Source: Campylobacterota bacterium
GTDB lineage: Bacteria > Campylobacterota > Campylobacteria > Campylobacterales > Sulfurimonadaceae
Assembly (NCBI GenBank): GCA_013153755.1
Contig: JAADDU010000029.1
Span: 1 to 11,181 of the forward strand
Reading direction: 5' to 3'
DNA length: 11,181 bases
Shown in pieces: positions 1-7,152 of this stretch (positions are counted from its first letter, which is position 1; each line of letters starts with the position of its first letter). The notes under the pieces were generated by a model. It was not told the origin of the DNA. It made no database searches and saw only the letters and a list, made by a program, of their open reading frames with translations. The position numbers and the translations under genes were made by a program.

Positions 1-1249
1 TATCTAAAAGAGCATCTTCTGCATTTTTTATGAGGTTTAGTATAACTTGTTTTAATTCATTTGTATGTGTATAAAATTTAGTATCACAGTCTAAATCTCT
101 TATGAGTTTTATATTTTTATCCATAAGTAGTGTTTCTATGATACCAGATACAGAATTAACTAGTTCTCTATAACTAGTTTGAGTTTTTTTGTTATTTGTT
201 TTGAAAAATTCTCTAAAATCATCTATGGTACTACTTAGGTGTTTTGTGTAGCCTAAGACATCATTAGATAGCTCTATAGCTATTTCATTAGTTAGTTTAT
301 CTTTTCTTGCTTTTAGTAAAATACCTGCACTTGTAGAGCTTATAGCAGCTAGAGGTTGTCTCCATTGGTGTGCTATCATGCTTATCATTTCACCCATTTG
401 AGCTAGACGGGATTGTTGTAGAAGCTGTTTATCTTTTGTGCGACTTTTTTTAACTTCTTGGTAAACTTTTCTTTCAAGCTCTTTATTTATATTTTCCACT
501 TTTGCTTTTTCATGAAATAGCTTCATATTTAAATTTTTTAGCTCTTCTTGAATTTTTTCTTTCTCTCTTTGCCTTTTTAAATCAAAAAATGAAAACCAAA
601 TAATGATAAAAAATATAAATGTAAAAAAAGAAAACCCTATTCTAAAGCTACTTCCTAGCTCATGCAATATATACTCAAGTACATCAAACTCTTTTGCTGA
701 GAAATCAACTACTATAAGAGCTATTATTTTATCATCTACTATCATTGGATTTATAAAAGTAACCCATAGACCACTCTCATCTTTATGTTCAAAATAGAGT
801 GGTTTCTTTGTTTTATAGACCTTATCCCATTTATCTAATTCTATAGGTGTATAAAGTTCACCAAAATCACTTTTATCTTCTAAGATTTTTGAACCGTCAA
901 GTAAAAACCTATAATCATCTTTTTCTGGATTTGGTTTATCAACTACATATATGTATCTATATTTTTTTGTTATAAAAAGTCTTAAATAGTCATCTATTAG
1001 GTCAATCGTTTTAGTATCATCTTTTAGTGATTCATATAAATTTTTATTTTTTGTGTACTGTCGTAAATTTTGTATGATATTATTTGTTATATCCGTTGTG
1101 TATTCTATGTTTGAATTAAAACTTGTTTTGATAATATCATCTTTTGTTCTTTGAAAATGCAGATAGATGATAAAAAGACCGATAAATAAGATTATAGCGA
1201 CTATATTAAATATGTATGATGCTTTAGCATTATGTAATTTTTTCATCAT
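1..1249 (-). CDS. Sensor histidine kinase with periplasmic sensor region (C-terminus cut by window edge)
   Basis: Inner-membrane sensor kinase, incomplete: about 416 codons are present and the ATP-binding domain is cut inside its N-box. Numbering from the first ATG, residues 12-32 form a membrane helix, about 33-200 a periplasmic sensor region of single-Cache size, and about 202-222 a second helix. A charged coiled coil follows (about 225-280), then a HisKA-type dimerisation domain with H-box MIAHQWRQPLAAIS. The predicted phosphorylated histidine is H294. N-box residues N405 and N409 (LNLIKNAEDAL) are visible just before the edge. This H-box variant is common in Campylobacterota. Two in-frame ATGs stand in tandem (1249 and 1246). 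I chose the first because it gives the usual ATGA overlap with the stop of the upstream gene, which implies translational coupling. The ligand is unknown, and no response regulator is in view; it may lie beyond the left edge. The kinase assignment is firm, the Cache label is inferred from topology and size. Confidence 0.9.
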   Translation of the reverse strand, partial: MMKKLHNAKASYIFNIVAIILFIGLFIIYLHFQRTKDDIIKTSFNSNIEYTTDITNNIIQNLRQYTKNKNLYESLKDDTKTIDLIDDYLRLFITKKYRYIYVVDKPNPEKDDYRFLLDGSKILEDKSDFGELYTPIELDKWDKVYKTKKPLYFEHKDESGLWVTFINPMIVDDKIIALIVVDFSAKEFDVLEYILHELGSSFRIGFSFFTFIFFIIIWFSFFDLKRQREKEKIQEELKNLNMKLFHEKAKVENINKELERKVYQEVKKSRTKDKQLLQQSRLAQMGEMISMIAHQWRQPLAAISSTSAGILLKARKDKLTNEIAIELSNDVLGYTKHLSSTIDDFREFFKTNNKKTQTSYRELVNSVSGIIETLLMDKNIKLIRDLDCDTKFYTHTNELKQVILNLIKNAEDALLD

Positions 1250-1644
1250 TTTATATACTTTTGTAGACTTGAGTCTATTTCGAGATTAAATTCTTCTAAC
1301 TTTTCTTTTTTAAATTTAAGTTGAGGACGACCTTTTCTCCAGTAAAAAGCACCAAAAGCATTTGGAGATATTTTATATGTTTCATAATCAGTTGCAAAAA
1401 GTGGTTTATCTTGACACTTTATATTTTTAACTAAACCTATTATAAGTAGTGCATCTTTACACTTGTTTTCTATGATAAACTTTTTACTTCTTCTAAGTAT
1501 AAATTTTATCTCTTTATCAGCATATATATGGATAGGTATTTTAAAGATAAGAGGTATAATTCTCTCATAAAACCTAAGCTCATAGTCTATACTTGCATGA
1601 GCATATATAGTGATAAAAAGTAAGAAAAAAAGTATTTTTTTCAT
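1246..1644 (-). CDS. Small secreted protein of unknown function between receptor and sensor kinase
   Basis: A 132-residue protein with a clear N-terminal signal peptide (about residues 1-17, lysine pair then hydrophobic stretch ending AHA), so it is probably periplasmic. I do not recognise a named family. The C-terminal third carries a striking motif, NAFGAFYWRKGRPQLKF (about residues 94-110), followed by a charged helix. Two cysteines (about 62 and 76) could form a disulfide. The pattern of short strands and helices and the partnership with a membrane signalling protein recall YfiR-type periplasmic regulators, but I see no diagnostic YfiR motif and do not assign that name. The start directly abuts the TAG stop of the receptor gene, with a GGAG-like site at 1657-1660. 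The stop TGA overlaps the kinase start. The gene is real on grounds of length, signal peptide and coupling; its role in sensing is inferred from position only. Confidence 0.8.
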   Translation of the reverse strand: MKKILFFLLFITIYAHASIDYELRFYERIIPLIFKIPIHIYADKEIKFILRRSKKFIIENKCKDALLIIGLVKNIKCQDKPLFATDYETYKISPNAFGAFYWRKGRPQLKFKKEKLEEFNLEIDSSLQKYIK

Positions 1645-3573
1645 CTAAAATAGGTACTCCAAATTTATTAAAACTTTTCTATCTATAGAAGATACATTTA
1701 AAGGTGTATCTAAACTCCAAGTCATAGGATTCATAGGATTAAAAGTTGGTGCAGATGTATCTATACGGTTAAATATAGTCTCTTTAGATTTGTTAAGTAA
1801 GTTTTGTCCTTTTAACGAGATAGAAAAATCTTTAGAATAGTTGTATTTTATACCTGCACTATAATCTATATAAGAGACTCTCTCTAGGTTATTTCTAAAA
1901 AACACAACTTCATTAAATATATCAAACTTATCAAATGTATTTAAGTTTCTTATTATTGCATTATATTGTTTTAATCTTTTTGGAGACATATCTAATGGTA
2001 AATTAAGTATATCTGTCATACCTAAATCTATAAAAAACTTGTCATAGTTGTGATATTTATATGTCCATCTAAGGTTTATACCACTAATAGAGATACTATC
2101 ATAAGTTTTAACACGGCCAAAGTTCCCAGCATCTGGAGCTAAATAATCATCTATTAATGTATATCCAAATAAAAGTTCAAATTTATTATTGTCTTTTTCA
2201 TAGATTATATCTTCCATAAAAGTATGTTGTTTTTGTGTTTTATATTTACTATCAGGGTATGCTAAAAATGCAGCATTTCCTATCATGTAAGGGTCTAATG
2301 TTATTTCAAAATATGAACCTACAGTTTTTACTATCCAGTTGTCAGTTGTGTATGTGTGACCAAGTCTCAACATAGGTATATTATCATCTTGTACTGAGTT
2401 GTTGTTGTTTATTTTGGAACCACTTATACCAAAAGTAAGTATTGAGTTCTCAGCAAAAGAGTAGTTGTCCTCAAGAAAAATCGTTAGTATATTTTGTGTA
2501 TCTGAAGGATCTAGCTTTTGTATCTCTCTGCCGTTAATATTTCTTGTGGTAAATTTATAAATTTTTGTTCTAAATTTTGCACCAATCGTTAGTTTATTTG
2601 AACCATTTTTGAGTTTATATTTTAATTCTGAACTAAAAGTATTTGATTTTGTTACTAAGTGCATAGAAGATGGGGAAAACAGGGCATTTAAATCATCACT
2701 TAAGCTAGTATTTCCAGATATATGATCATAAGCTAGAAGGTATGAAAAATTATCTATAGAACCATCATAACCAACATGAAAATATGTGCTGTGAAGGGTT
2801 GAATCTGTAGGTGAAGCATCTATACTTTTATTTGCAAATATATCTCTATCTTGGTATTTTCCTGTTAAGAGTATATTGTGATTGTCTTTTTTAATTGTTG
2901 AGAGAAAAAATGATGTTTTAGAATCTTTTGATAACTCTTGATCATGACTGTAATATTTTTTTCTTTTGTTATTATGAAAAGAACCAAAAGCAAAATATGA
3001 CCAATCATTTAGTTTATCTGCATAGTAAAGATTTGTTAAGGCACTACCATAGTTATCGCTTCCTAAAAGAATTCTACCACCATTATCTCTTTTAACAGTT
3101 TTTGTATAAAGTTTTATAAGTACATAAGTTGGTTCTGTTGAGTACTCATAAGTTGGGTTTTGACTATAAACTTCTATATGGTCAACAAATCCTATATCTA
3201 TATCTCCATAAGTTACTATACCACTGCCTATGATGCCTCCAACTATTTCTTGGTTGTCTATAAAGACTCGTATATTGCTACTTACAAATGGTAAACTTGT
3301 TCCATAAGTTAGTGGGTCAGGAAGACCGAGTCTATTTTCTGCATATCTAAATGGATACATGGAGTTTAAAATGTCTTTTAGATTCCTAGCTTGCATTCTA
3401 TTTATATCATCTCTTGTGTATATAAAAGAAACACCACCATTTTCAAGTTTTGTTTTTTGCGATAAATCTGTTTTTTTCTCTATATCACTAATGAGATCAT
3501 CTATGCTTATATCATTTGCATATAAATTGTTTAAATTACACAAAAGTAAAAGTGATATAAATAAAAATTTCAT
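1645..3573 (-). CDS. TonB-dependent outer-membrane receptor
   Basis: A 642-residue outer-membrane receptor. A signal peptide (about 1-19, ending NLYA) is followed by a short acidic segment and a plug domain from about residue 47 to 160. The plug shows the usual elements: YTRDDINRMQARNLKDIL, then IRVFIDNQEI, then GFVDHIEVY. The rest (about 165-642) is rich in alternating aromatic and polar strands, as in a 22-strand barrel, and ends in phenylalanine (LINLEYLF), the usual signal for outer-membrane insertion. Length is normal for the family. I see no convincing TonB box in the mature N-terminus. The substrate cannot be read from sequence. Adjacency to cobalamin genes suggests BtuB, but the tight coupling to a secreted protein and a sensor kinase downstream argues for a separate unit. 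The start is supported by a strong purine-rich ribosome-binding site (3579-3586). Confidence 0.88.
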   Translation of the reverse strand: MKFLFISLLLLCNLNNLYANDISIDDLISDIEKKTDLSQKTKLENGGVSFIYTRDDINRMQARNLKDILNSMYPFRYAENRLGLPDPLTYGTSLPFVSSNIRVFIDNQEIVGGIIGSGIVTYGDIDIGFVDHIEVYSQNPTYEYSTEPTYVLIKLYTKTVKRDNGGRILLGSDNYGSALTNLYYADKLNDWSYFAFGSFHNNKRKKYYSHDQELSKDSKTSFFLSTIKKDNHNILLTGKYQDRDIFANKSIDASPTDSTLHSTYFHVGYDGSIDNFSYLLAYDHISGNTSLSDDLNALFSPSSMHLVTKSNTFSSELKYKLKNGSNKLTIGAKFRTKIYKFTTRNINGREIQKLDPSDTQNILTIFLEDNYSFAENSILTFGISGSKINNNNSVQDDNIPMLRLGHTYTTDNWIVKTVGSYFEITLDPYMIGNAAFLAYPDSKYKTQKQHTFMEDIIYEKDNNKFELLFGYTLIDDYLAPDAGNFGRVKTYDSISISGINLRWTYKYHNYDKFFIDLGMTDILNLPLDMSPKRLKQYNAIIRNLNTFDKFDIFNEVVFFRNNLERVSYIDYSAGIKYNYSKDFSISLKGQNLLNKSKETIFNRIDTSAPTFNPMNPMTWSLDTPLNVSSIDRKVLINLEYLF

Positions 3574-3578
3574 AAATT

Positions 3579-3586
3579 CCCCTCCC
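3579..3586 (-). promoter_or_regulatory. Strong Shine-Dalgarno site of the TonB-dependent receptor gene
   Basis: On the minus strand the sequence GGGAGGGG lies 5 bases before the receptor ATG. It is the strongest ribosome-binding site in the minus-strand genes of the window and fixes the receptor start. A perfect TATAAT lies just upstream (3589-3594) but is too close to the SD to be a likely -10. A GATAAT at 3608-3613 is a better-placed -10 candidate. The 52-base gap may therefore hold a separate promoter for the receptor unit. Confidence 0.6.
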
Positions 3587-3625
3587 TAATTATATTGGGT
3601 AACAAGTATTATCCATTATTTTATA

Positions 3626-4603
3626 TTAAATTTCTTTTATGGAGATAAATTTTTCTAATTTTTGATGTGATTTGGTGTTTTTTATTGCAAATCTTAGATA
3701 TCTATAATCCAAATAGTCAAAATTGTCACATTTTCTAACTAAAATTTTATGCTTTATGAGGTGTTTAAAAATGTTTTTTCCCAGCTTTTGTTTTACTAAA
3801 AAAAAGTTTGCATCGCTCTTGTATATTTTACTAAATTTTTTGCTATTTTTTAAAATCTTATAAAGTTCTTCTTTGTGCTGTTTATGAAGTTTTAGAGTTT
3901 CTTTTTTAAAGTCTTTATCTTTTAGTCTTTTAGTTAAAAATTTAACATCAAAAGAAGATAGATTCCATAAAGGAGGTTGTAGCTTTTTAATGTTTGTTTT
4001 ATGAGAAAAAATAGCTCCTATCCTTACCCCTGCACATGAGTAAAATTTTGAAAACGATTGGATTATATATAGTTTTTTGTACTTATTTATCATATCTCGT
4101 GATGATTTAAGTTGTTCAAATTCTATGAAACTTTCATCTAGGATGATGGTGCAATTTTGCTTTATCCAAAGCTTAAAAAGCTTATCTAAATCATAATATT
4201 TTGCATCTGGTGTAGATGGATTTACAAATATAACTATGGAGTTTTTTTTAGGTTTTTTATAAAGATTTTTAAAGCGATTTATCTTGATGATTTTTTTAGT
4301 ATTTGATGCTTTTTCATACTCGCCATAAAGTGGGGCATAAAGATAAACTCTCTTTTGTTTTAATGAGCGTAATAGTTCAAAAATAGCTGAAGTCGCACCA
4401 TTAAAAAGGGCGATTTGAGAGGATGAAAGATTGTAATTTTTACTGATGGTTTTTTTAAGTTTTTTGTATGAAGTATCTGCATATTTTGTTATGGTTTTGT
4501 TATCTATTTGATATAGATTTATGTTTGATGAAAAGTCGATAATTTCACCACTTTTACACCCTGCTTTTTTAGCATATTTGTAGATATTTGCCCCATGTTT
4601 CAT
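3626..4603 (-). CDS. cobD: Threonine-phosphate decarboxylase (PLP enzyme), cobamide linker synthesis
   Basis: Cytoplasmic fold-type I PLP enzyme of the HisC/CobD family. In cobamide synthesis CobD decarboxylates L-threonine O-3-phosphate to (R)-1-aminopropan-2-yl phosphate, the linker to the nucleotide loop. The N-terminus has the CobD hallmarks HGANI (H3) and DFSSNIN (about 23-29). NPSTPDA (N128) and LDESF (D156) contact the cofactor. SFSKFY gives the Schiff-base lysine K186, with R194 nearby, and YLRFAIK (R304) would bind the substrate carboxylate. Length (325) is a little short for CobD (about 360 in Salmonella) because of a compact middle. The start overlaps the stop of the upstream kinase gene (ATGA). 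A histidinol-phosphate aminotransferase is the main alternative, but the cob operon context and the N-terminal HGANI motif favour CobD. Whether it prefers threonine or serine phosphate cannot be read here. Confidence 0.88.
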   Translation of the reverse strand: MKHGANIYKYAKKAGCKSGEIIDFSSNINLYQIDNKTITKYADTSYKKLKKTISKNYNLSSSQIALFNGATSAIFELLRSLKQKRVYLYAPLYGEYEKASNTKKIIKINRFKNLYKKPKKNSIVIFVNPSTPDAKYYDLDKLFKLWIKQNCTIILDESFIEFEQLKSSRDMINKYKKLYIIQSFSKFYSCAGVRIGAIFSHKTNIKKLQPPLWNLSSFDVKFLTKRLKDKDFKKETLKLHKQHKEELYKILKNSKKFSKIYKSDANFFLVKQKLGKNIFKHLIKHKILVRKCDNFDYLDYRYLRFAIKNTKSHQKLEKFISIKEI

Positions 4604-5394
4604 AAAAGTTCCTTTGCTTTTTTTGTGGTTTTATGATGGTTGATTCTAAGAAGTGCATAAAATTTAGATGCATAACACATCTCTTTTAAAAGCTCTTTTT
4701 TTGAGAGTTTTTTTACACTTTTTTGGTTGTATGTTTTTAAAAACAGTTCTATAAAAAGATTTTTCTCTTTAGTTATACCAAACCCTATAAGTGCAACTGC
4801 TACATCAAAAGTAAAACTTCCCACCCCTGCATCTATGAAGTCAAAAACTGCTATCTTTGAGTCATCAAAAAGGGTGTTGTCTTTAAATATATCGCCATGA
4901 ATTATGCCATCATGTTTATGTTTATAACTCTTTAGTGCATCTAACTTTTTATAGTATAGAAAAAAGTTGCTTTTTGTGTAGTTTAAATACTCTTTTATGT
5001 TATAAGCATCTAAAAAAATATAACCATTTGTCTGTTTGTAGGTGTTTAGATGCAGTGATGCCATAAACCTAGCTAAAGATTGGATATGAAAAGTTTTAAT
5101 GTTTAGTGGCTCTTTTCCTTTTAGTCTTTCATATAGATGCCAATCATCATGTTCATTTAGATGTTTTGAGACATTTAGACCACTATGTTTTAGTTTATTT
5201 AAAAGCTTTTTGTCTGCATCTAACTTTTTTTGTATATCTCGTTCAAATTTTTTTAGTATATAACTTTTATTTTTTGTATATGCTATATATGTTGTGTCTA
5301 TAACACCAGAGTTTGTTGGTATAAGTTTTGTAAAATTATACTCTTTAAATAGTTGGTTTAATTTTACTAGGGTTATGTTGGTTTTTACTCCCAT
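4600..5394 (-). CDS. APH-fold small-molecule kinase, candidate L-threonine (or serine) kinase
   Basis: A 264-residue protein of the aminoglycoside phosphotransferase / ThrB2-type homoserine kinase / choline kinase superfamily. A glycine-containing loop (TNSGVIDTTY, about 27-36) precedes the ATP-binding lysine region (YILKKF, K48 or K49). The catalytic loop is HGDIFKDNTLF (H166, D168, N173) and the metal-binding aspartate is D185 in VFDFIDAG. All key kinase residues are intact. The gene overlaps cobC by 10 bases upstream and cobD by 4 bases downstream. Inference: it phosphorylates L-threonine (or L-serine) to supply CobD, a job done by the unrelated PduX in Salmonella. Alternatives are homoserine kinase (threonine biosynthesis), aminopropanol or ethanolamine kinase, or kinase action on another pathway intermediate. 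The superfamily call is firm, the substrate is not. Confidence 0.82.
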   Translation of the reverse strand: MGVKTNITLVKLNQLFKEYNFTKLIPTNSGVIDTTYIAYTKNKSYILKKFERDIQKKLDADKKLLNKLKHSGLNVSKHLNEHDDWHLYERLKGKEPLNIKTFHIQSLARFMASLHLNTYKQTNGYIFLDAYNIKEYLNYTKSNFFLYYKKLDALKSYKHKHDGIIHGDIFKDNTLFDDSKIAVFDFIDAGVGSFTFDVAVALIGFGITKEKNLFIELFLKTYNQKSVKKLSKKELLKEMCYASKFYALLRINHHKTTKKAKELL

Positions 5395-5945
5395 ATCTCT
5401 ATCTCTTTTGTGTCGCTTTGATAAATGGCAAAAGAGCCATAGGGTAGTGAGAGTGCAAATGCTTCTTCTAAACTTATACCCCTAACATTTGATATAAAAT
5501 TTTTTATAACACCACTATGTGTTACAACTAACACACACTCATGGTTAAGCTCTTTTATCTCAAAAAGCACTGCATCTACCCTTTTTTTAAACTCCTCAAC
5601 ACTCTCTCCACCTAGTGAATCTACCCAGCTTTTAAAATCTTTATATACGATGTTTGAGCTATTTAGAATCTCTTCATAACTCATCCCCTCATACTTTCCC
5701 CAAGATTTTTCCCTTAATTTATCGGTATATGCTGCATCTAAAGTGGGTTCTATATGTTTTAGAGTTTCTTTTGCACGAAGTAAGTCTGAGCAGTATATGG
5801 CATCAAAATCATACTTTTTTAGTTTGTTTTTTAAGTTTTGAGCATCAAGATAGCCTTGAGATGATAGACCTATGTTTATGTGTCCATTGTAACACCCTTT
5901 ATATCTCTCCTCAACTTCACCGTGACGAACTAAAACTATCTTCAT
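5385..5945 (-). CDS. cobC: Alpha-ribazole phosphatase-type histidine phosphatase
   Basis: A 186-residue cytoplasmic phosphatase of the phosphoglycerate-mutase-like (histidine phosphatase) superfamily. The N-terminus has the phosphohistidine motif LVRHGE (R7, H8, G9). SDLLRAKET supplies the second arginine (R57), KYEGMSYEE the acid region (E86), and VVTHSGVIK the second catalytic histidine (H143). Length matches CobC. In cobamide synthesis CobC removes the 5'-phosphate from alpha-ribazole phosphate or from cobamide 5'-phosphate. The family alone is promiscuous, so the specific name rests on the position between cobS and cobD. The start overlaps the cobS stop by 4 bases, and the end overlaps the kinase gene by 10 bases. 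Confidence 0.87.
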   Translation of the reverse strand: MKIVLVRHGEVEERYKGCYNGHINIGLSSQGYLDAQNLKNKLKKYDFDAIYCSDLLRAKETLKHIEPTLDAAYTDKLREKSWGKYEGMSYEEILNSSNIVYKDFKSWVDSLGGESVEEFKKRVDAVLFEIKELNHECVLVVTHSGVIKNFISNVRGISLEEAFALSLPYGSFAIYQSDTKEIEIWE

Positions 5946-6661
5946 ATACCAGCTCCAAGTAAGATGGCATTTAGTAAAATTAGCTCAGTCACTTCTATGC
6001 TAAAACCATACATATCACCACTAAATCCACCATATCTTTTGATGAAAAAAAGTTTTATGAAAAATATAACTAACAAAGATATAGCAAATACTAAAATATG
6101 GGGTATAGTTAGAAAAACAACACATAGCATGGTTAGCACAAATTGCCACCCCTTTAGCTCCTCTTTTGCTAAAAGTCCCATCCCTTTACCTATGTATGGG
6201 TAAAAATATATAGCTACTACCGCATTAAAGCGAGATAGCATCATAATAATAGGCAGGAGATAAAAAGCATCAAAAACAGCTAAAGATGAGGCTTTTAGTA
6301 TCAAAAAACTGATGCTAAATATAACTCCCATCCCTCCAGCATGAGGGTCTTTCATAACCTCTAGTGCTTTTTCTTTTGGTACAAAAAGTCCATCTATAGT
6401 ATCGCTAAATCCATCAAGATGCAATGCTCCTGTTAGTAAAACCATAAGAAAAAAGATGATGATACCTAGATGCAATGGTGTTAGATGCAATGATAAAATA
6501 GTGTGTAAAAAGTATAAAAACAGTCCAACTAAAAAACCAACAAGTGGGTAAAACATAACTGCATAGCCATTTATACCTTTGTAAAAATGATGAACCTTAA
6601 AAAATGGTATGATAGTTAGCATCGAGATACTTAGTGCAAAACCTTTAAAGAGTTTGTTCAT
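5942..6661 (-). CDS. cobS: Adenosylcobinamide-GDP ribazoletransferase (cobamide synthase)
   Basis: A 239-residue polytopic inner-membrane enzyme with about six hydrophobic segments. It joins adenosylcobinamide-GDP with alpha-ribazole (or its phosphate) to give the complete cobamide or its 5'-phosphate. Family motifs are present in order: the aspartate-rich TGALHLDGFSDTIDGL (about 77-92), DPHAGGMGV (105-113), and GGFSGDMYGF (211-220). The conserved aspartates D83, D87 and D90 are likely metal and diphosphate ligands. Length is normal (about 240-250). The gene overlaps cobU by 4 bases upstream and cobC by 4 bases downstream, so these enzymes should be made together. Confidence 0.95.
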   Translation of the reverse strand: MNKLFKGFALSISMLTIIPFFKVHHFYKGINGYAVMFYPLVGFLVGLFLYFLHTILSLHLTPLHLGIIIFFLMVLLTGALHLDGFSDTIDGLFVPKEKALEVMKDPHAGGMGVIFSISFLILKASSLAVFDAFYLLPIIMMLSRFNAVVAIYFYPYIGKGMGLLAKEELKGWQFVLTMLCVVFLTIPHILVFAISLLVIFFIKLFFIKRYGGFSGDMYGFSIEVTELILLNAILLGAGI

Positions 6662-7152
6662 TTTATCCTCGTAGATATTCCAGCTATGGTGTGGTAAACT
6701 TCATCACATCCACTAGCTATGAGTTGGGATAGTTTTCCACTTATGTCTGCAAACTCCCTCGCAAGAGCATTGTCTGGTATGATACCTGAGCCAACATCAT
6801 TTAAAACAAATACAACCATTGCATCTAACTCTAAAATATCATTTAACTCATCTTGCATATCTTCATAATTAAAGCCGTGATAAAGCATATTGTTTATCCA
6901 CATACTCACACACTCCACTAAAACAGCACTTTTAGCATCTTTTATAACATCAAAAAGTTTTAAAGGCTCTTCTATAGTTATAAAATCATCAGCTCTGCTT
7001 TTTTTATGTGCATCTACCCTTTTTTGCATCCCTGCATCTATGAACTCGGTAGTTGCAAGGTATAGTGGTTTTTGTTTTGAGTTTTTAAGTATGAAGTTTT
7101 GGGCATTGAGTGATTTTCCACTCTTTATGCCCCCTATAAAGAGTGCTTTCAT
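6658..7152 (-). CDS. cobU: Adenosylcobinamide kinase / adenosylcobinamide-phosphate guanylyltransferase
   Basis: A 164-residue bifunctional cytoplasmic enzyme (CobU/CobP). It phosphorylates adenosylcobinamide and then transfers GMP to give adenosylcobinamide-GDP, the CobS substrate. It has a P-loop at the N-terminus (FIGGIKSGKS, residues 6-14), and RVDAHKKSR carries H49, which corresponds to the histidine that is guanylylated in Salmonella CobU. VLVECVSMWINNML (78-90) and NDVGSGIIPDNALAREFADISG (118-139) are the remaining family blocks. The usual asparagine in the GxxNQ element after the last block appears as serine (GKLSQ), a mild deviation. Length is slightly shorter than Salmonella CobU (about 180). 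The start overlaps cobT by 4 bases. Confidence 0.93.
   Translation of the reverse strand: MKALFIGGIKSGKSLNAQNFILKNSKQKPLYLATTEFIDAGMQKRVDAHKKSRADDFITIEEPLKLFDVIKDAKSAVLVECVSMWINNMLYHGFNYEDMQDELNDILELDAMVVFVLNDVGSGIIPDNALAREFADISGKLSQLIASGCDEVYHTIAGISTRIK

Noticed and set aside
1645..3573. Calling the TonB-dependent receptor BtuB because it follows the cob operon
   Set aside because: A 52-base gap with its own strong RBS separates them, and its close partners are the secreted protein and the sensor kinase. No cobalamin-specific feature can be read from the sequence.
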